Assembly (NCBI GenBank): GCA_902797475.1
Contig: CADBTG010000272.1
Location: forward strand, 1 to 7,836
Length of the DNA: 7,836 nucleotides
Reading direction: 5' to 3'
Source: an uncultured Lachnospiraceae bacterium
Lineage (GTDB): Bacteria; Bacillota; Clostridia; Lachnospirales; Lachnospiraceae
Below are positions 1-5,655 of this stretch, piece by piece (the stretch's first letter is position 1; every line of letters starts with the position of its first letter). Position numbers and translations under genes: made by a program. The notes beneath the pieces were generated by a model. It ran no database searches. It was not told the origin of the DNA and saw nothing but the letters and a program-made list of their open reading frames with translations.

Positions 1-66
1 AGGGGGCTCGAACCCCTGACCTTTCGCGTGTGAGGCGAACGCTCATCCCGGCTGAGCTATGCTTCC
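1..66 (-). tRNA. tRNA-Val (anticodon CAC), 3' end cut by window edge
   Basis: Read on the minus strand from 66, the cloverleaf starts GGAAGCA (acceptor 5' strand), then UA, a D arm closed by GCUC/GAGC, an anticodon stem UUCGC/GCGAA around the 7-nt loop CUCACAC, a 5-nt variable region AGGUC, and a T arm AGGGG/CCCCU with loop UUCGAGC. The anticodon in the loop is CAC, which reads the valine codon GUG. The sequence stops exactly at the end of the T stem, so the 3' acceptor strand, the discriminator base and any encoded CCA lie outside the window. The 5' acceptor strand predicts UGCUUCC as the missing partner. The gene is transcribed leftward, probably from the promoter at 203-231, through a leader of about 130 nt with three hairpins. 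The isotype call rests on the anticodon alone. Confidence 0.93.
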
Positions 67-70
67 TTGA

Positions 71-110
71 CATTAAGGGGGGCCCCACAAAGTGGGGAGA
101 TGCCTTAATG
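71..110 (-). other. Nested stem-loop just upstream of tRNA-Val
   Basis: An outer perfect 8-bp inverted repeat, CATTAAGG (71-78) with CCTTAATG (103-110), encloses an inner perfect 6-bp stem, CCCCAC (83-88) with GTGGGG (92-97), around a 3-nt loop. The structure ends 4 nt from the first base of the tRNA. In the leftward transcript it would lie in the 5' leader next to the RNase P cleavage site. No T-run follows in either direction, so it is not a typical intrinsic terminator. It may be a processing or protective structure or part of a dispersed repeat. Confidence 0.6.
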
Positions 111-114
111 TGAA

Positions 115-150
115 GCACGCGCCCTCGCGAAGCGATTATAATGCGCGTGC
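115..150. repeat. GC-rich inverted repeat with inner hairpin
   Basis: Perfect 8-bp arms GCACGCGC (115-122) and GCGCGTGC (143-150) enclose 20 nt. Inside, TCGC (125-128) pairs with GCGA (132-135) around GAA, followed by the AT palindrome ATTATAAT (135-142). The palindrome contains a -10-like TATAAT on both strands, but I find no -35 at a suitable distance on the minus strand. The element lies in the presumed leader of tRNA-Val. It could be a leader hairpin or one copy of a dispersed palindromic repeat; only a genome-wide comparison could tell these apart. Confidence 0.6.
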
Positions 151-157
151 CACCCGC

Positions 158-181
158 ATTGTTTTGCAAGAGTAAAACAAT
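158..181. repeat. AT-rich inverted repeat
   Basis: Perfect 8-bp arms ATTGTTTT (158-165) and AAAACAAT (174-181) flank an 8-nt loop, GCAAGAGT. It is the promoter-proximal member of three inverted repeats in the tRNA-Val leader. It lacks a GC-rich stem and a T-tract in the leftward direction, so it does not look like an intrinsic terminator for the transporter gene, although it lies downstream of that gene. An operator or an early transcript hairpin are alternatives. Confidence 0.5.
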
Positions 182-202
182 AACTGGAAAGATTTCTATC
201 TC

Positions 203-231
203 ATTGTAATACTCCCACCTCGTTTTTTCAA
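203..231 (-). promoter_or_regulatory. Sigma-A-type promoter for tRNA-Val
   Basis: On the minus strand TTGAAA (226-231) and TACAAT (203-208) are separated by exactly 17 bp, close to the TTGACA/TATAAT consensus. Transcription would start near 196 and run leftward into tRNA-Val at 66. The -35 box begins only 8 nt beyond the stop codon of the transporter gene, and no terminator is evident between them, so read-through from that gene is also possible. A 7-bp dyad, GATTTCT (191-197) and AGAAATC (234-240), flanks the promoter. Confidence 0.65.
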
Positions 232-238
232 GGAGAAA

Positions 239-1546
239 TCAATCCCCTACGTCGAAGTGCTCGAGAAGCGACTTCTTCCCGGCCGGCTTGATGTCGCCGT
301 GCCTTACGAACTGCATCGTGATGAACGCGAGAATCATGAAGACGACCGCATACGGGAACAATGTGCGGTAGCCCACGTATTCGAGAAGGGCGCCGGAGGC
401 AATCGGGGTGAACACCTGAGCCGCCATGGAAAATGTGTAGTAATACCCGGTAAAGCGCCCGATGTCTTCCTGTTCGCACATGTCGACAACCATCGGGAGC
501 GAGTTGACATTGATTGCGGCCCATCCGAACCCGATCAGACCAAAGAAGATGGCTGCCGTAAAATGATAGGATGTAAAGAAGAACAGACATCCGTAACTGG
601 CGGCCATGATGATGACACCGCACAGGATCATGAGTTTTCGACCGATGATTCCGGAAAGAATTCCGATCGGAAGGTAGCTGACAACCGCAACGGCGGAAGC
701 AATCAGAAGACAGTCGGCATAGCCGCTGCCGATATGCCATACTTCACTCGCATAACGGGAGAAGGCGGTTGTGACGGCGTTGTAGGCAATATACCAAAAC
801 GCTACGGAAAAAAGAATCATCACGAGGCTTAAGCGGATGCTCTTGGGAATCCGGTTGACGGTGCCGACGGCATCCTTCGGAGGGTTCTCGTCGGGAGTCG
901 GATCCATGGTGATTCCGGCCGCGCGGCATTCGGCCTCGACGTCCTTTTGAATCTTCGTTTCGCGAACCGTAAAAAGAAGCACCAAAAGGCTTACAATCAT
1001 AAGCGCGCCGATGACGGCGAACAGCGGGACATAAGAGGGACGAGTCTTCGGGTCTCCGCCCAGGATTTTAATCATGACAAGCGCATAGATAAATCCGACA
1101 GCACCCATCAGGTTGATGACCGCGTTTCCCTTGCTCCGAAGCGGCGGAGGCGTAAGGTCGGGCATCAGCGCGACGGCAGGAGAACGGTAGAAACTCATCG
1201 AAAGAAGCAGCAGGAACAGGATTCCGATGAAAGGATACAACGTGTCCGGCCTGTCCGCAACCGTCAGAAGCATCAGGAACGCTACGGAAAGAATCGTTCC
1301 GACATAGATGAACGGAGAACGTTTGCCGAACCGGGTATTTGTCCGGTCGGACCAAACGCCGAACAGCGGCAGAAGGAACACGGCAAGTATATTGTCTATT
1401 GCCATAATGACACCGGTCCAGGTCTCACCGAGAGAAAAGGTGTTCTTCAAAATCAGCGGAATGATGCTGTCGTACATCTGCCAGAAGGCAGAAATCGCCA
1501 TAAAGGCAAAGCCTATGAGGATGGTTCTTTTGTAATTCAGTTTCAT
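239..1546 (-). CDS. MFS transporter, GPH/SLC45-like sugar permease family
   Basis: This is a 435-residue, very hydrophobic protein with two blocks of about six membrane segments joined by a charged loop at about residues 195-240, as expected for a major facilitator transporter. Between TM2 and TM3 it has the family signature GVWSDRTNTRFGKRSPFI (63-80). A conserved stretch with RSPAVALMPDLTP and a following LRSKGNA (121-142) resembles the GPH and SLC45/sucrose symporter groups. The motif INVNSLPMVVDM (345-356) is seen in the Firmicutes members. These proteins usually carry sugars or glycosides with a cation, but the substrate cannot be read from the sequence. I chose the start at 1546 because GGAGG lies 5 nt upstream and the membrane protein begins naturally there. 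An in-frame ATG at 1630 would add 28 residues without a good binding site. The gene diverges from the membrane-protein gene at 1696. I could not identify a convincing promoter: TATACT at 1586-1591 has no matching -35. Confidence 0.9.
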   Translation of the reverse strand: MKLNYKRTILIGFAFMAISAFWQMYDSIIPLILKNTFSLGETWTGVIMAIDNILAVFLLPLFGVWSDRTNTRFGKRSPFIYVGTILSVAFLMLLTVADRPDTLYPFIGILFLLLLSMSFYRSPAVALMPDLTPPPLRSKGNAVINLMGAVGFIYALVMIKILGGDPKTRPSYVPLFAVIGALMIVSLLVLLFTVRETKIQKDVEAECRAAGITMDPTPDENPPKDAVGTVNRIPKSIRLSLVMILFSVAFWYIAYNAVTTAFSRYASEVWHIGSGYADCLLIASAVAVVSYLPIGILSGIIGRKLMILCGVIIMAASYGCLFFFTSYHFTAAIFFGLIGFGWAAINVNSLPMVVDMCEQEDIGRFTGYYYTFSMAAQVFTPIASGALLEYVGYRTLFPYAVVFMILAFITMQFVRHGDIKPAGKKSLLEHFDVGD

Positions 1547-1631
1547 AAATACCTCCGCGGGATTACGGAACTTGATAATACATTCAGTATATACGAAGAA
1601 GGTGCAAAGGGGAAGAGGTTTTTCCCGCATC

Positions 1632-1660
1632 TTTACAAAAAACCGTTCATTGGGTACAAT
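1632..1660 (+). promoter_or_regulatory. Sigma-A-type promoter for the 1696 membrane-protein gene
   Basis: TTTACA (1632-1637) and TACAAT (1655-1660) are separated by 17 bp on the plus strand. The start would fall near 1667, giving a short leader of about 30 nt before the ATG at 1696. A small dyad, CATTG (1648-1652) and CAATG (1657-1661), overlaps the -10 box. A second one, GGAT (1662-1665) and ATCC (1670-1673), lies at the presumed start. These short dyads could be operator half-sites or chance. Confidence 0.7.
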
Positions 1661-1695
1661 GGGATGGTAATCCGGTTCCGGAAAAGGAGAAATCT

Positions 1696-2337
1696 ATGGC
1701 AACGTTACTGGCTCTTTTGATTGTGCTTCTCTTCGCGCTTTTGTGGTCCCCGTATTTTCTTGCGGGAGCCGTGATTATCGCGGGCGTATATCTTTGGGAG
1801 AAGGACAGCCGTCTGGGAATCGGGTTCTTTCTTCTCGGCATTACGGCGTTCGGAATTCTGTACCAGACCGGCGCTTTGGTCTTTCTGTCGACTGTCCGTC
1901 CGGAAGACATAGCCGTAACAACCGGGTTCAAAAATCTGTATCCGTCCGAGAATTACACCCACTGCTCGTATTATCTTGTCGACTGGATTATGGTCTTTCT
2001 CCGCATCTGTTTCCCCGTCCTTGCCGTGAAGGAAGGCGGCGGAATGATCGTCTATGCCGTTTTGCAGACACTTTTCTGTCTGGCGGCTTTATGCGTCATG
2101 TTCCTCGATGTTGCTTCCGGGGCAAAGGACATCTTTGCGAATATCCGGAAATACGCGTCGGCGGCATTGTTCGGCCTGCTGCTCGGTTTGTCTTTGTTTG
2201 CGACCGGCTATGAGCAGGGCTTCAAGGCTTTTTTGTGGTTTTTACCTTTGTTTGCGGTTCTTTTTGCGAGTGCATGGCATACTTACGGAAAGAAAAAAGA
2301 CAAAGGGGAAGCAGCCACCAAAAAGCTTCCGAAGTGA
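1696..2337 (+). CDS. Multi-pass membrane protein of unknown function
   Basis: I do not recognise the family. The 213-residue protein has about six or seven hydrophobic segments, near residues 3-33 (long, perhaps two), 40-66, 93-111, 117-138, 153-171 and 176-196. It ends in a lysine-rich tail (KKKDKG and KKLPK) that would be cytoplasmic by the positive-inside rule. A probably exposed loop at about 67-92 contains several polar and aromatic residues. The start is supported by AAGGAGA (1684-1690) 5 nt before ATG and by the promoter at 1632-1660. The gene stands alone, divergent from the transporter and convergent with the DUF6472/PBP block. Its last codons overlap the arm and T-tract of a leftward terminator: the lysine-rich tail is encoded by the A-rich strand complementary to that T-tract. 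A shared role with the divergent transporter is possible but unsupported. Confidence 0.8.
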   Translation: MATLLALLIVLLFALLWSPYFLAGAVIIAGVYLWEKDSRLGIGFFLLGITAFGILYQTGALVFLSTVRPEDIAVTTGFKNLYPSENYTHCSYYLVDWIMVFLRICFPVLAVKEGGGMIVYAVLQTLFCLAALCVMFLDVASGAKDIFANIRKYASAALFGLLLGLSLFATGYEQGFKAFLWFLPLFAVLFASAWHTYGKKKDKGEAATKKLPK

Positions 2338-2360
2338 AAACTCTTTGATGGCTGCTCCCC
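2291..2360 (-). terminator. Long leftward terminator hairpin overlapping the end of the 1696 gene
   Basis: In minus-strand RNA the arm at 2360-2341 (GGGGAGCAGCC...) pairs with the arm at 2325-2305 (...GGCUGCUUCCCC). This gives 20 pairs with one bulged U, then four more (2339-2336 with 2329-2326) around a 6-nt loop. A T-rich tract, TTTGTCTTTTTT, follows at 2304-2293. Three of the 24 pairs are G-U in the minus-strand RNA and would be A-C mismatches in plus-strand RNA. This points to the leftward transcript as the functional one. The downstream arm and the T-tract lie inside the 3' end of the convergent membrane-protein gene. It would terminate the DUF6472/PBP transcript or the putative small RNA at 2291-2440. 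The stem is longer than most intrinsic terminators and could also be an RNase III target. Confidence 0.8.
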
Positions 2361-2440
2361 GCGCGTAATATAAAGAGGATAGAAAACTGACGTGTTCAAT
2401 GTCCGGCACAATGCCCGGAATCATCTTCAACACCCCCATT
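2291..2440 (-). ncRNA. Putative small RNA of about 150 nt
   Basis: A promoter-like element at 2447-2475 would start a leftward transcript near 2440 that ends in the strong hairpin and T-tract at 2291-2360. A second hairpin forms near its 5' end (2433-2392). GUGUU pairs with AACAC, GAUG with CAUU, and UCCGG with CCGGA around an 8-nt loop. One pair there is G-U only in the minus-strand RNA. The linker between the hairpins is AU-rich and single-stranded in appearance. An open frame does run through the segment (ATG at 2439 or 2424), but it passes straight through the terminator and looks fortuitous. I do not recognise a known RNA family: it lacks the SRP, 6S or tmRNA hallmarks that I can recall. 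The alternative is that this is simply the 3' untranslated region of the DUF6472 transcript. Confidence 0.4.
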
Positions 2441-2446
2441 GCAAAA

Positions 2447-2475
2447 AGAATAGCACAACCGAATGGAAAATGCAA
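2447..2475 (-). promoter_or_regulatory. Promoter-like element in front of the putative small RNA
   Basis: On the minus strand TTGCAT (2470-2475) and TATTCT (2447-2452) are spaced by 17 bp. Each box has four or five matches to consensus. The -35 sits about 50 nt beyond the stop codon of the DUF6472 gene. No rightward-facing or leftward-facing coding gene starts downstream, so the only plausible product is the structured RNA at 2291-2440. A 7-bp repeat, CATTGCA and TGCAATG (2438-2444 and 2471-2477), brackets the element. Confidence 0.45.
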
Positions 2476-2527
2476 TGAGAAATGTGTTATTTTTTGAAAA
2501 ATGTTTTTTCTTATACTCTTTCGGATT

Positions 2528-2713
2528 CTACATCTGTTTCTTTACAATCGTATACTCGTTCCCGTATTGAAAGAACGGGCATTCAAAGTGATGGCCTGCT
2601 AAGAAATGAGCCATTTCGTCTTCGTCCAAATCCTTGGAACAGACATAGCAGTCCTCCTCTTCGTCATATTCAAAAAACAAACAATAATCGCAATTGGAAG
2701 GAATTTTACTCAT
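2528..2713 (-). CDS. DUF6472-type small cysteine-containing protein
   Basis: This is a 61-residue protein beginning MSKIPSNCDYC, with the pattern that I associate with the DUF6472 family of Lachnospiraceae. It has CxxC (C8, C11), acidic YDEEED (16-21), a second CxxC (C22, C25), LDEDEM (29-34), a CPFF motif (C45), and a terminal EYTIVKKQM. The two CxxC pairs suggest a metal-binding, probably zinc, mini-domain, but no function is established that I know of. It lies 55 nt downstream of the PBP gene on the same strand and is probably co-transcribed with it. The start at 2713 is fixed by the family-like N-terminus. The Shine-Dalgarno sequence is poor: the nearest AAAGGAAG is about 20 nt upstream, so translation may depend on coupling to the PBP gene. 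Confidence 0.88.
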   Translation of the reverse strand: MSKIPSNCDYCLFFEYDEEEDCYVCSKDLDEDEMAHFLAGHHFECPFFQYGNEYTIVKKQM

Positions 2714-2768
2714 CGTACATGCCCGCTTTGGGCTTCCTTTCTGACGTGTTGTCCTCAGACAGAACGGA

Positions 2769-5516
2769 CTAAGGATTCAGAAGCGGATCATCGTTCCCGG
2801 AGGGATCCGGAGTGGGAGCAGGAGCGTCCTCATGCTTCGGGCAGTCCTTATCCTTGTCCTCAGGAAGGATGGTCTTCGTATCCCAGGTTCCGCCGTGATC
2901 CAGCGTCGTTTCGGATTCTTCTTTTATGAGATAAACAACATCTTTCGTGTGCGGACAGTATTCCGTCGCACGGCATCCGGTCTCGGTGCAGATGGTTACC
3001 TTTTCGTGACAGTCACAAATCTGAAGCGGAACGGTACCCTTTGCAAAGTACTCGGTCTTCACGCAGCTTGAAATCTTGCCGTCTCTGCCGATAGTCTGAT
3101 CGCACACACCGGTAACAGCAAGCTTTCCGCACTTCGTACAGATGCTTGCCTTGACGATGGAGTTCGGTCTGGCAAATTCCGTGATGTCCGTCTTTTCTTT
3201 CTGAATGTGAACCTTCTCCATGACATTACGCCACAAATCACGGTAATAGGTCGTATCGGTCTGGGAAAGGTTTCCGTCAAAGCCGGTCCAGATTGCGGAA
3301 CAGTAGTAAGGCGTAAAGCCGGCAAACCAAAGGTCGACATTGTCGTGTGCGGTACCGGTTTTACCGGCTACCGGAACCTTTATTTTCTGGAATTTACATT
3401 TCGTACCGGTTCCGCCGTTGGCGGTTGTATCGACCATGGCGCTGGTAATCAGCCATGCGGTCGTATTTTTCAGAGCCTGACGCTTGGTGGCATGGTCAAT
3501 GTCGTTGTTCAGAAGGATATTCCCGTCATGGTCGAGAACGTAGGAATAGTAGCGGGGCTCGATGTATACGCCTTCGTTGGCAATGGCGGCGTACGCAGCC
3601 GTCATTTCGAGAACCGAGCAGCCCTTTGTCAGACCGCCGAGCGCGATGGAAGCATTGTAATCGTTCTTGGCGGCTTTCTTATCGGTTACGATATTCTTGA
3701 AGCCGAGTCTTACGAGGTAATCTACTGCTACGGCAGGCGTAACCTTCTCAACCAGGCAGCGGACTGCCACGACGTTGAGGGAGTTACAGATGCCGAGACG
3801 AATCGGCTGAAGCCCGCGGTAGTTTTCTTTGCCTTTGCCCTGATCATACCAGTTGATAACCTGCTTGGAGCTTCCGGGATAGGTATAATAAACGTCATCA
3901 AATACAGTGGCAAGCGTGCATCCGCAGGCGTCGATGGCAGGCATGAAGGATGCCAGAACCTTGAAGGTGGAACCGGCCTGACGGTAGGTGCCGCTGGCAC
4001 GGTTTAATACACGGTTTCCGACCTTCTCGCCGCGGCCGCCGTACTGCGCGAGAACTTCACCGGTATGCGGATCCATGATGACCATTGCGCATTGCGGCTG
4101 AAGCGTGATCTCGCGGGATTCCTGAACACTGAACTCCTCGCCGGGATGAGCCGTGCGGAATTCCTCCTTCATCGCCTCGACGAATCTGTCGAGCTTGTCC
4201 TCGAGGTCATCCTTATTGATCGTGTAAGCGGAGATTCCCAGGGAGCCCCTGCCTTTTTCGTGGTAGTAGAGCTTATTGGAATCGTTAAAGGTTCGGAAGT
4301 ACTCCAAAAAGTCGTTCAAGTGGTAATGCTGCGCGGTATTATTATTGCTCTTGGAAACGAGTGAGAGGGCATAACGGTCGGAAAGCTGGTAATAGGAACC
4401 CTTTCCGATTGCCGGGAAATTCGCCTCGTCCGTGAAGGCCGCATCCATAATGGTCTGAATGGTTTTATCCTGCGTGGAATAAATCTGCAGACCGCCGCTG
4501 TACAGAAGATCGCTGGCCTCGGTTGAGGAGTAGCCGGCAGCCTTCAGATCGTTAAGCACCTGGTTAATCAGCTCGTCTACGAAATAAGAGTTGTAGGCGC
4601 TTGTTGTTTCAAGCTTAATCTGGTTATGCTCCTGAATCCGGCGGTAGACGTCTTCGCTGTCGGCAAGCGCCTTCAGATATTCATCTTCATCGCAAAAACC
4701 GTTCTCAAAAAGATTTTTGAGGCAGTCCTTACGACGGCGGGAGTTCTTCTCCTGGTCTCTTAACGGATTGGCAAGTGTCGGGGACCAGGCGATCGGAGCA
4801 AGCACGGCGGCTTCCGAAATGGTAAGCTCGGAGGCGGTCTTTCCGAAATATACCTCGGCGGCCTTTTCAATGCCGTATGCACCGTTACCGAAGTTAATCG
4901 TGTTCAGGTAATATTCCAGAATCGTGGCTTTGTCGAGACGGTATTCAAGCTGCACGGCAAGGTACTGCTCCTGCACCTTACGGAGAATCTTATCGAGGGC
5001 GGAACGCTCCGCACCTCCGCCGAACACCTGGTTCTTTAAAAGCTGCTGGGTAATCGTGCTGGCACCGTAATCGAGGCTTCTCTCCTCAAGCACGGAATAA
5101 GCGGCACGGAAGATGCCTCGGACGTCAATTCCGTTATGCTCATAGAAACGCTCGTCCTCCATGGCAACAAAGCAGTCACGGACCTTCTTGTCAATCGTGT
5201 TGATGTCGGCTTTTACACGGTTGGCACCGGCGGAGCTGAGCTCGCGGTCCATCTTCTCGCCGTTTCCGTAATAGATGAAGGTGGAATACTTCTCATAATC
5301 CTTGTTGCTGTCGAAGACGCCTTCAATGTCCGGCGCCTTGGAGATGATTCCGAGATAACCGCCGTACAGCGAATACGAACCGATGATGACGCTCATGGCA
5401 ACGAGGACAACTCCGACGCGCAGCAAAAAGACGGTCACCAGGGACCTGATCTTGGCCGGCAGCGACCGGGCTTCCCTTTGCAGGCGGGATATATTGTAAT
5501 GACTGAAATTCATCAT
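2769..5516 (-). CDS. Class A penicillin-binding protein (bifunctional transglycosylase/transpeptidase)
   Basis: This 915-residue membrane-anchored enzyme polymerises lipid II into glycan strands and cross-links them outside the membrane. A short basic cytoplasmic tail precedes one membrane segment at about 26-52. The GT51 glycosyltransferase domain spans roughly 95-260. It has EDERFYEHNGID (120-131, catalytic Glu120), GASTITQQLLKN (151-162) and a later NTINFGNGAYGIEKAA stretch (205-220). The transpeptidase domain (about 340-770) has the three active-site motifs STFK (516-519, nucleophile Ser516), SLN (579-581) and KTGTA (719-723). Residues about 375-470 form an inserted charged segment before the catalytic core. 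The extracellular tail (790-892) holds ten cysteines and ends in an acidic, proline-rich stretch. The start at 5516 is 13 nt from AAGGAGG, rather far; the next codon is also ATG. A promoter lies at 5558-5587. It is of the ponA/mrcA class, but I leave the symbol blank because paralogues are common. Confidence 0.95.
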   Translation of the reverse strand: MMNFSHYNISRLQREARSLPAKIRSLVTVFLLRVGVVLVAMSVIIGSYSLYGGYLGIISKAPDIEGVFDSNKDYEKYSTFIYYGNGEKMDRELSSAGANRVKADINTIDKKVRDCFVAMEDERFYEHNGIDVRGIFRAAYSVLEERSLDYGASTITQQLLKNQVFGGGAERSALDKILRKVQEQYLAVQLEYRLDKATILEYYLNTINFGNGAYGIEKAAEVYFGKTASELTISEAAVLAPIAWSPTLANPLRDQEKNSRRRKDCLKNLFENGFCDEDEYLKALADSEDVYRRIQEHNQIKLETTSAYNSYFVDELINQVLNDLKAAGYSSTEASDLLYSGGLQIYSTQDKTIQTIMDAAFTDEANFPAIGKGSYYQLSDRYALSLVSKSNNNTAQHYHLNDFLEYFRTFNDSNKLYYHEKGRGSLGISAYTINKDDLEDKLDRFVEAMKEEFRTAHPGEEFSVQESREITLQPQCAMVIMDPHTGEVLAQYGGRGEKVGNRVLNRASGTYRQAGSTFKVLASFMPAIDACGCTLATVFDDVYYTYPGSSKQVINWYDQGKGKENYRGLQPIRLGICNSLNVVAVRCLVEKVTPAVAVDYLVRLGFKNIVTDKKAAKNDYNASIALGGLTKGCSVLEMTAAYAAIANEGVYIEPRYYSYVLDHDGNILLNNDIDHATKRQALKNTTAWLITSAMVDTTANGGTGTKCKFQKIKVPVAGKTGTAHDNVDLWFAGFTPYYCSAIWTGFDGNLSQTDTTYYRDLWRNVMEKVHIQKEKTDITEFARPNSIVKASICTKCGKLAVTGVCDQTIGRDGKISSCVKTEYFAKGTVPLQICDCHEKVTICTETGCRATEYCPHTKDVVYLIKEESETTLDHGGTWDTKTILPEDKDKDCPKHEDAPAPTPDPSGNDDPLLNP

Positions 5517-5557
5517 ATGAATTAACGTTCCTCCTTCGGAGAAAACTCCTTATGAAA

Positions 5558-5587
5558 ATCATACCACAGCGGGAAGAGATTTGTAAA
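5558..5587 (-). promoter_or_regulatory. Sigma-A-type promoter for the PBP gene
   Basis: On the minus strand TTTACA (5582-5587) and TATGAT (5558-5563) are separated by 18 bp. A TG dinucleotide just before the -10 (TGGTATGAT) is reminiscent of an extended -10. Transcription would start near 5551, giving a leader of about 35 nt with AAGGAGG before the PBP start. This makes the PBP gene independent of yigZ, which lies upstream on the same strand. Confidence 0.7.
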
Positions 5588-5599
5588 CCTTACCGGGGC

Positions 5600-5632
5600 T
5601 TACATTTTGTTAAGTTTTTGTGGAAAATGTAA
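5600..5632. promoter_or_regulatory. Inverted repeat upstream of the PBP promoter, candidate operator
   Basis: Perfect 9-bp arms TTACATTTT (5600-5608) and AAAATGTAA (5624-5632) are separated by 15 bp. The element sits 12 bp upstream of the PBP -35 box and about 23 bp beyond the yigZ stop codon. There is no T-tract, so it is unlikely to be a terminator for yigZ. The TTACA/TGTAA half-sites recall operators of BlaI/MecI-type repressors, but the arm spacing is wider than theirs, so this is only a suggestion. Confidence 0.45.
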
Positions 5633-5655
5633 CAACTTCGAAACATATCCGCTCA

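Noticed and set aside
135..142. ATTATAAT as the -10 box of the tRNA-Val promoter
   Set aside because: No -35 sequence lies at 16-18 bp on the minus strand; the nearest TTGCAA is 23 bp away. TTGAAA-17-TACAAT at 203-231 is a much better match.
158..181. AT-rich inverted repeat as an intrinsic terminator of the transporter gene
   Set aside because: The stem has few GC pairs and no T-run follows it in the leftward direction.
1575..1591. TATACT and TATTAT as a -10 box for the transporter gene
   Set aside because: Neither has an acceptable -35 at 16-18 bp, so I did not annotate a promoter for that gene.
1547..1630. Longer transporter reading frame starting at 1630
   Set aside because: The 28 extra residues are not typical of the family, and a strong GGAGG sits directly before the ATG at 1546.
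947..1720. 257-codon plus-strand open frame opposite the transporter gene
   Set aside because: Its product is highly charged and low in hydrophobic residues, with no recognisable domain. It is the antisense shadow of a clear transporter and runs through the intergenic promoter region without a proper start context.
2242..2475. 77-codon leftward open frame through the convergent region
   Set aside because: It has no ribosome binding site at the first ATG, which lies within the -35 box of a promoter-like element, and it reads straight through the terminator hairpin. An internal ATG at 2424 has a loose G-run upstream but the protein resembles nothing.
3207..4007. 266-codon plus-strand open frame inside the PBP gene
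   Set aside because: It lies wholly antisense to the transpeptidase domain, whose motifs are intact, and its product has no recognisable family.
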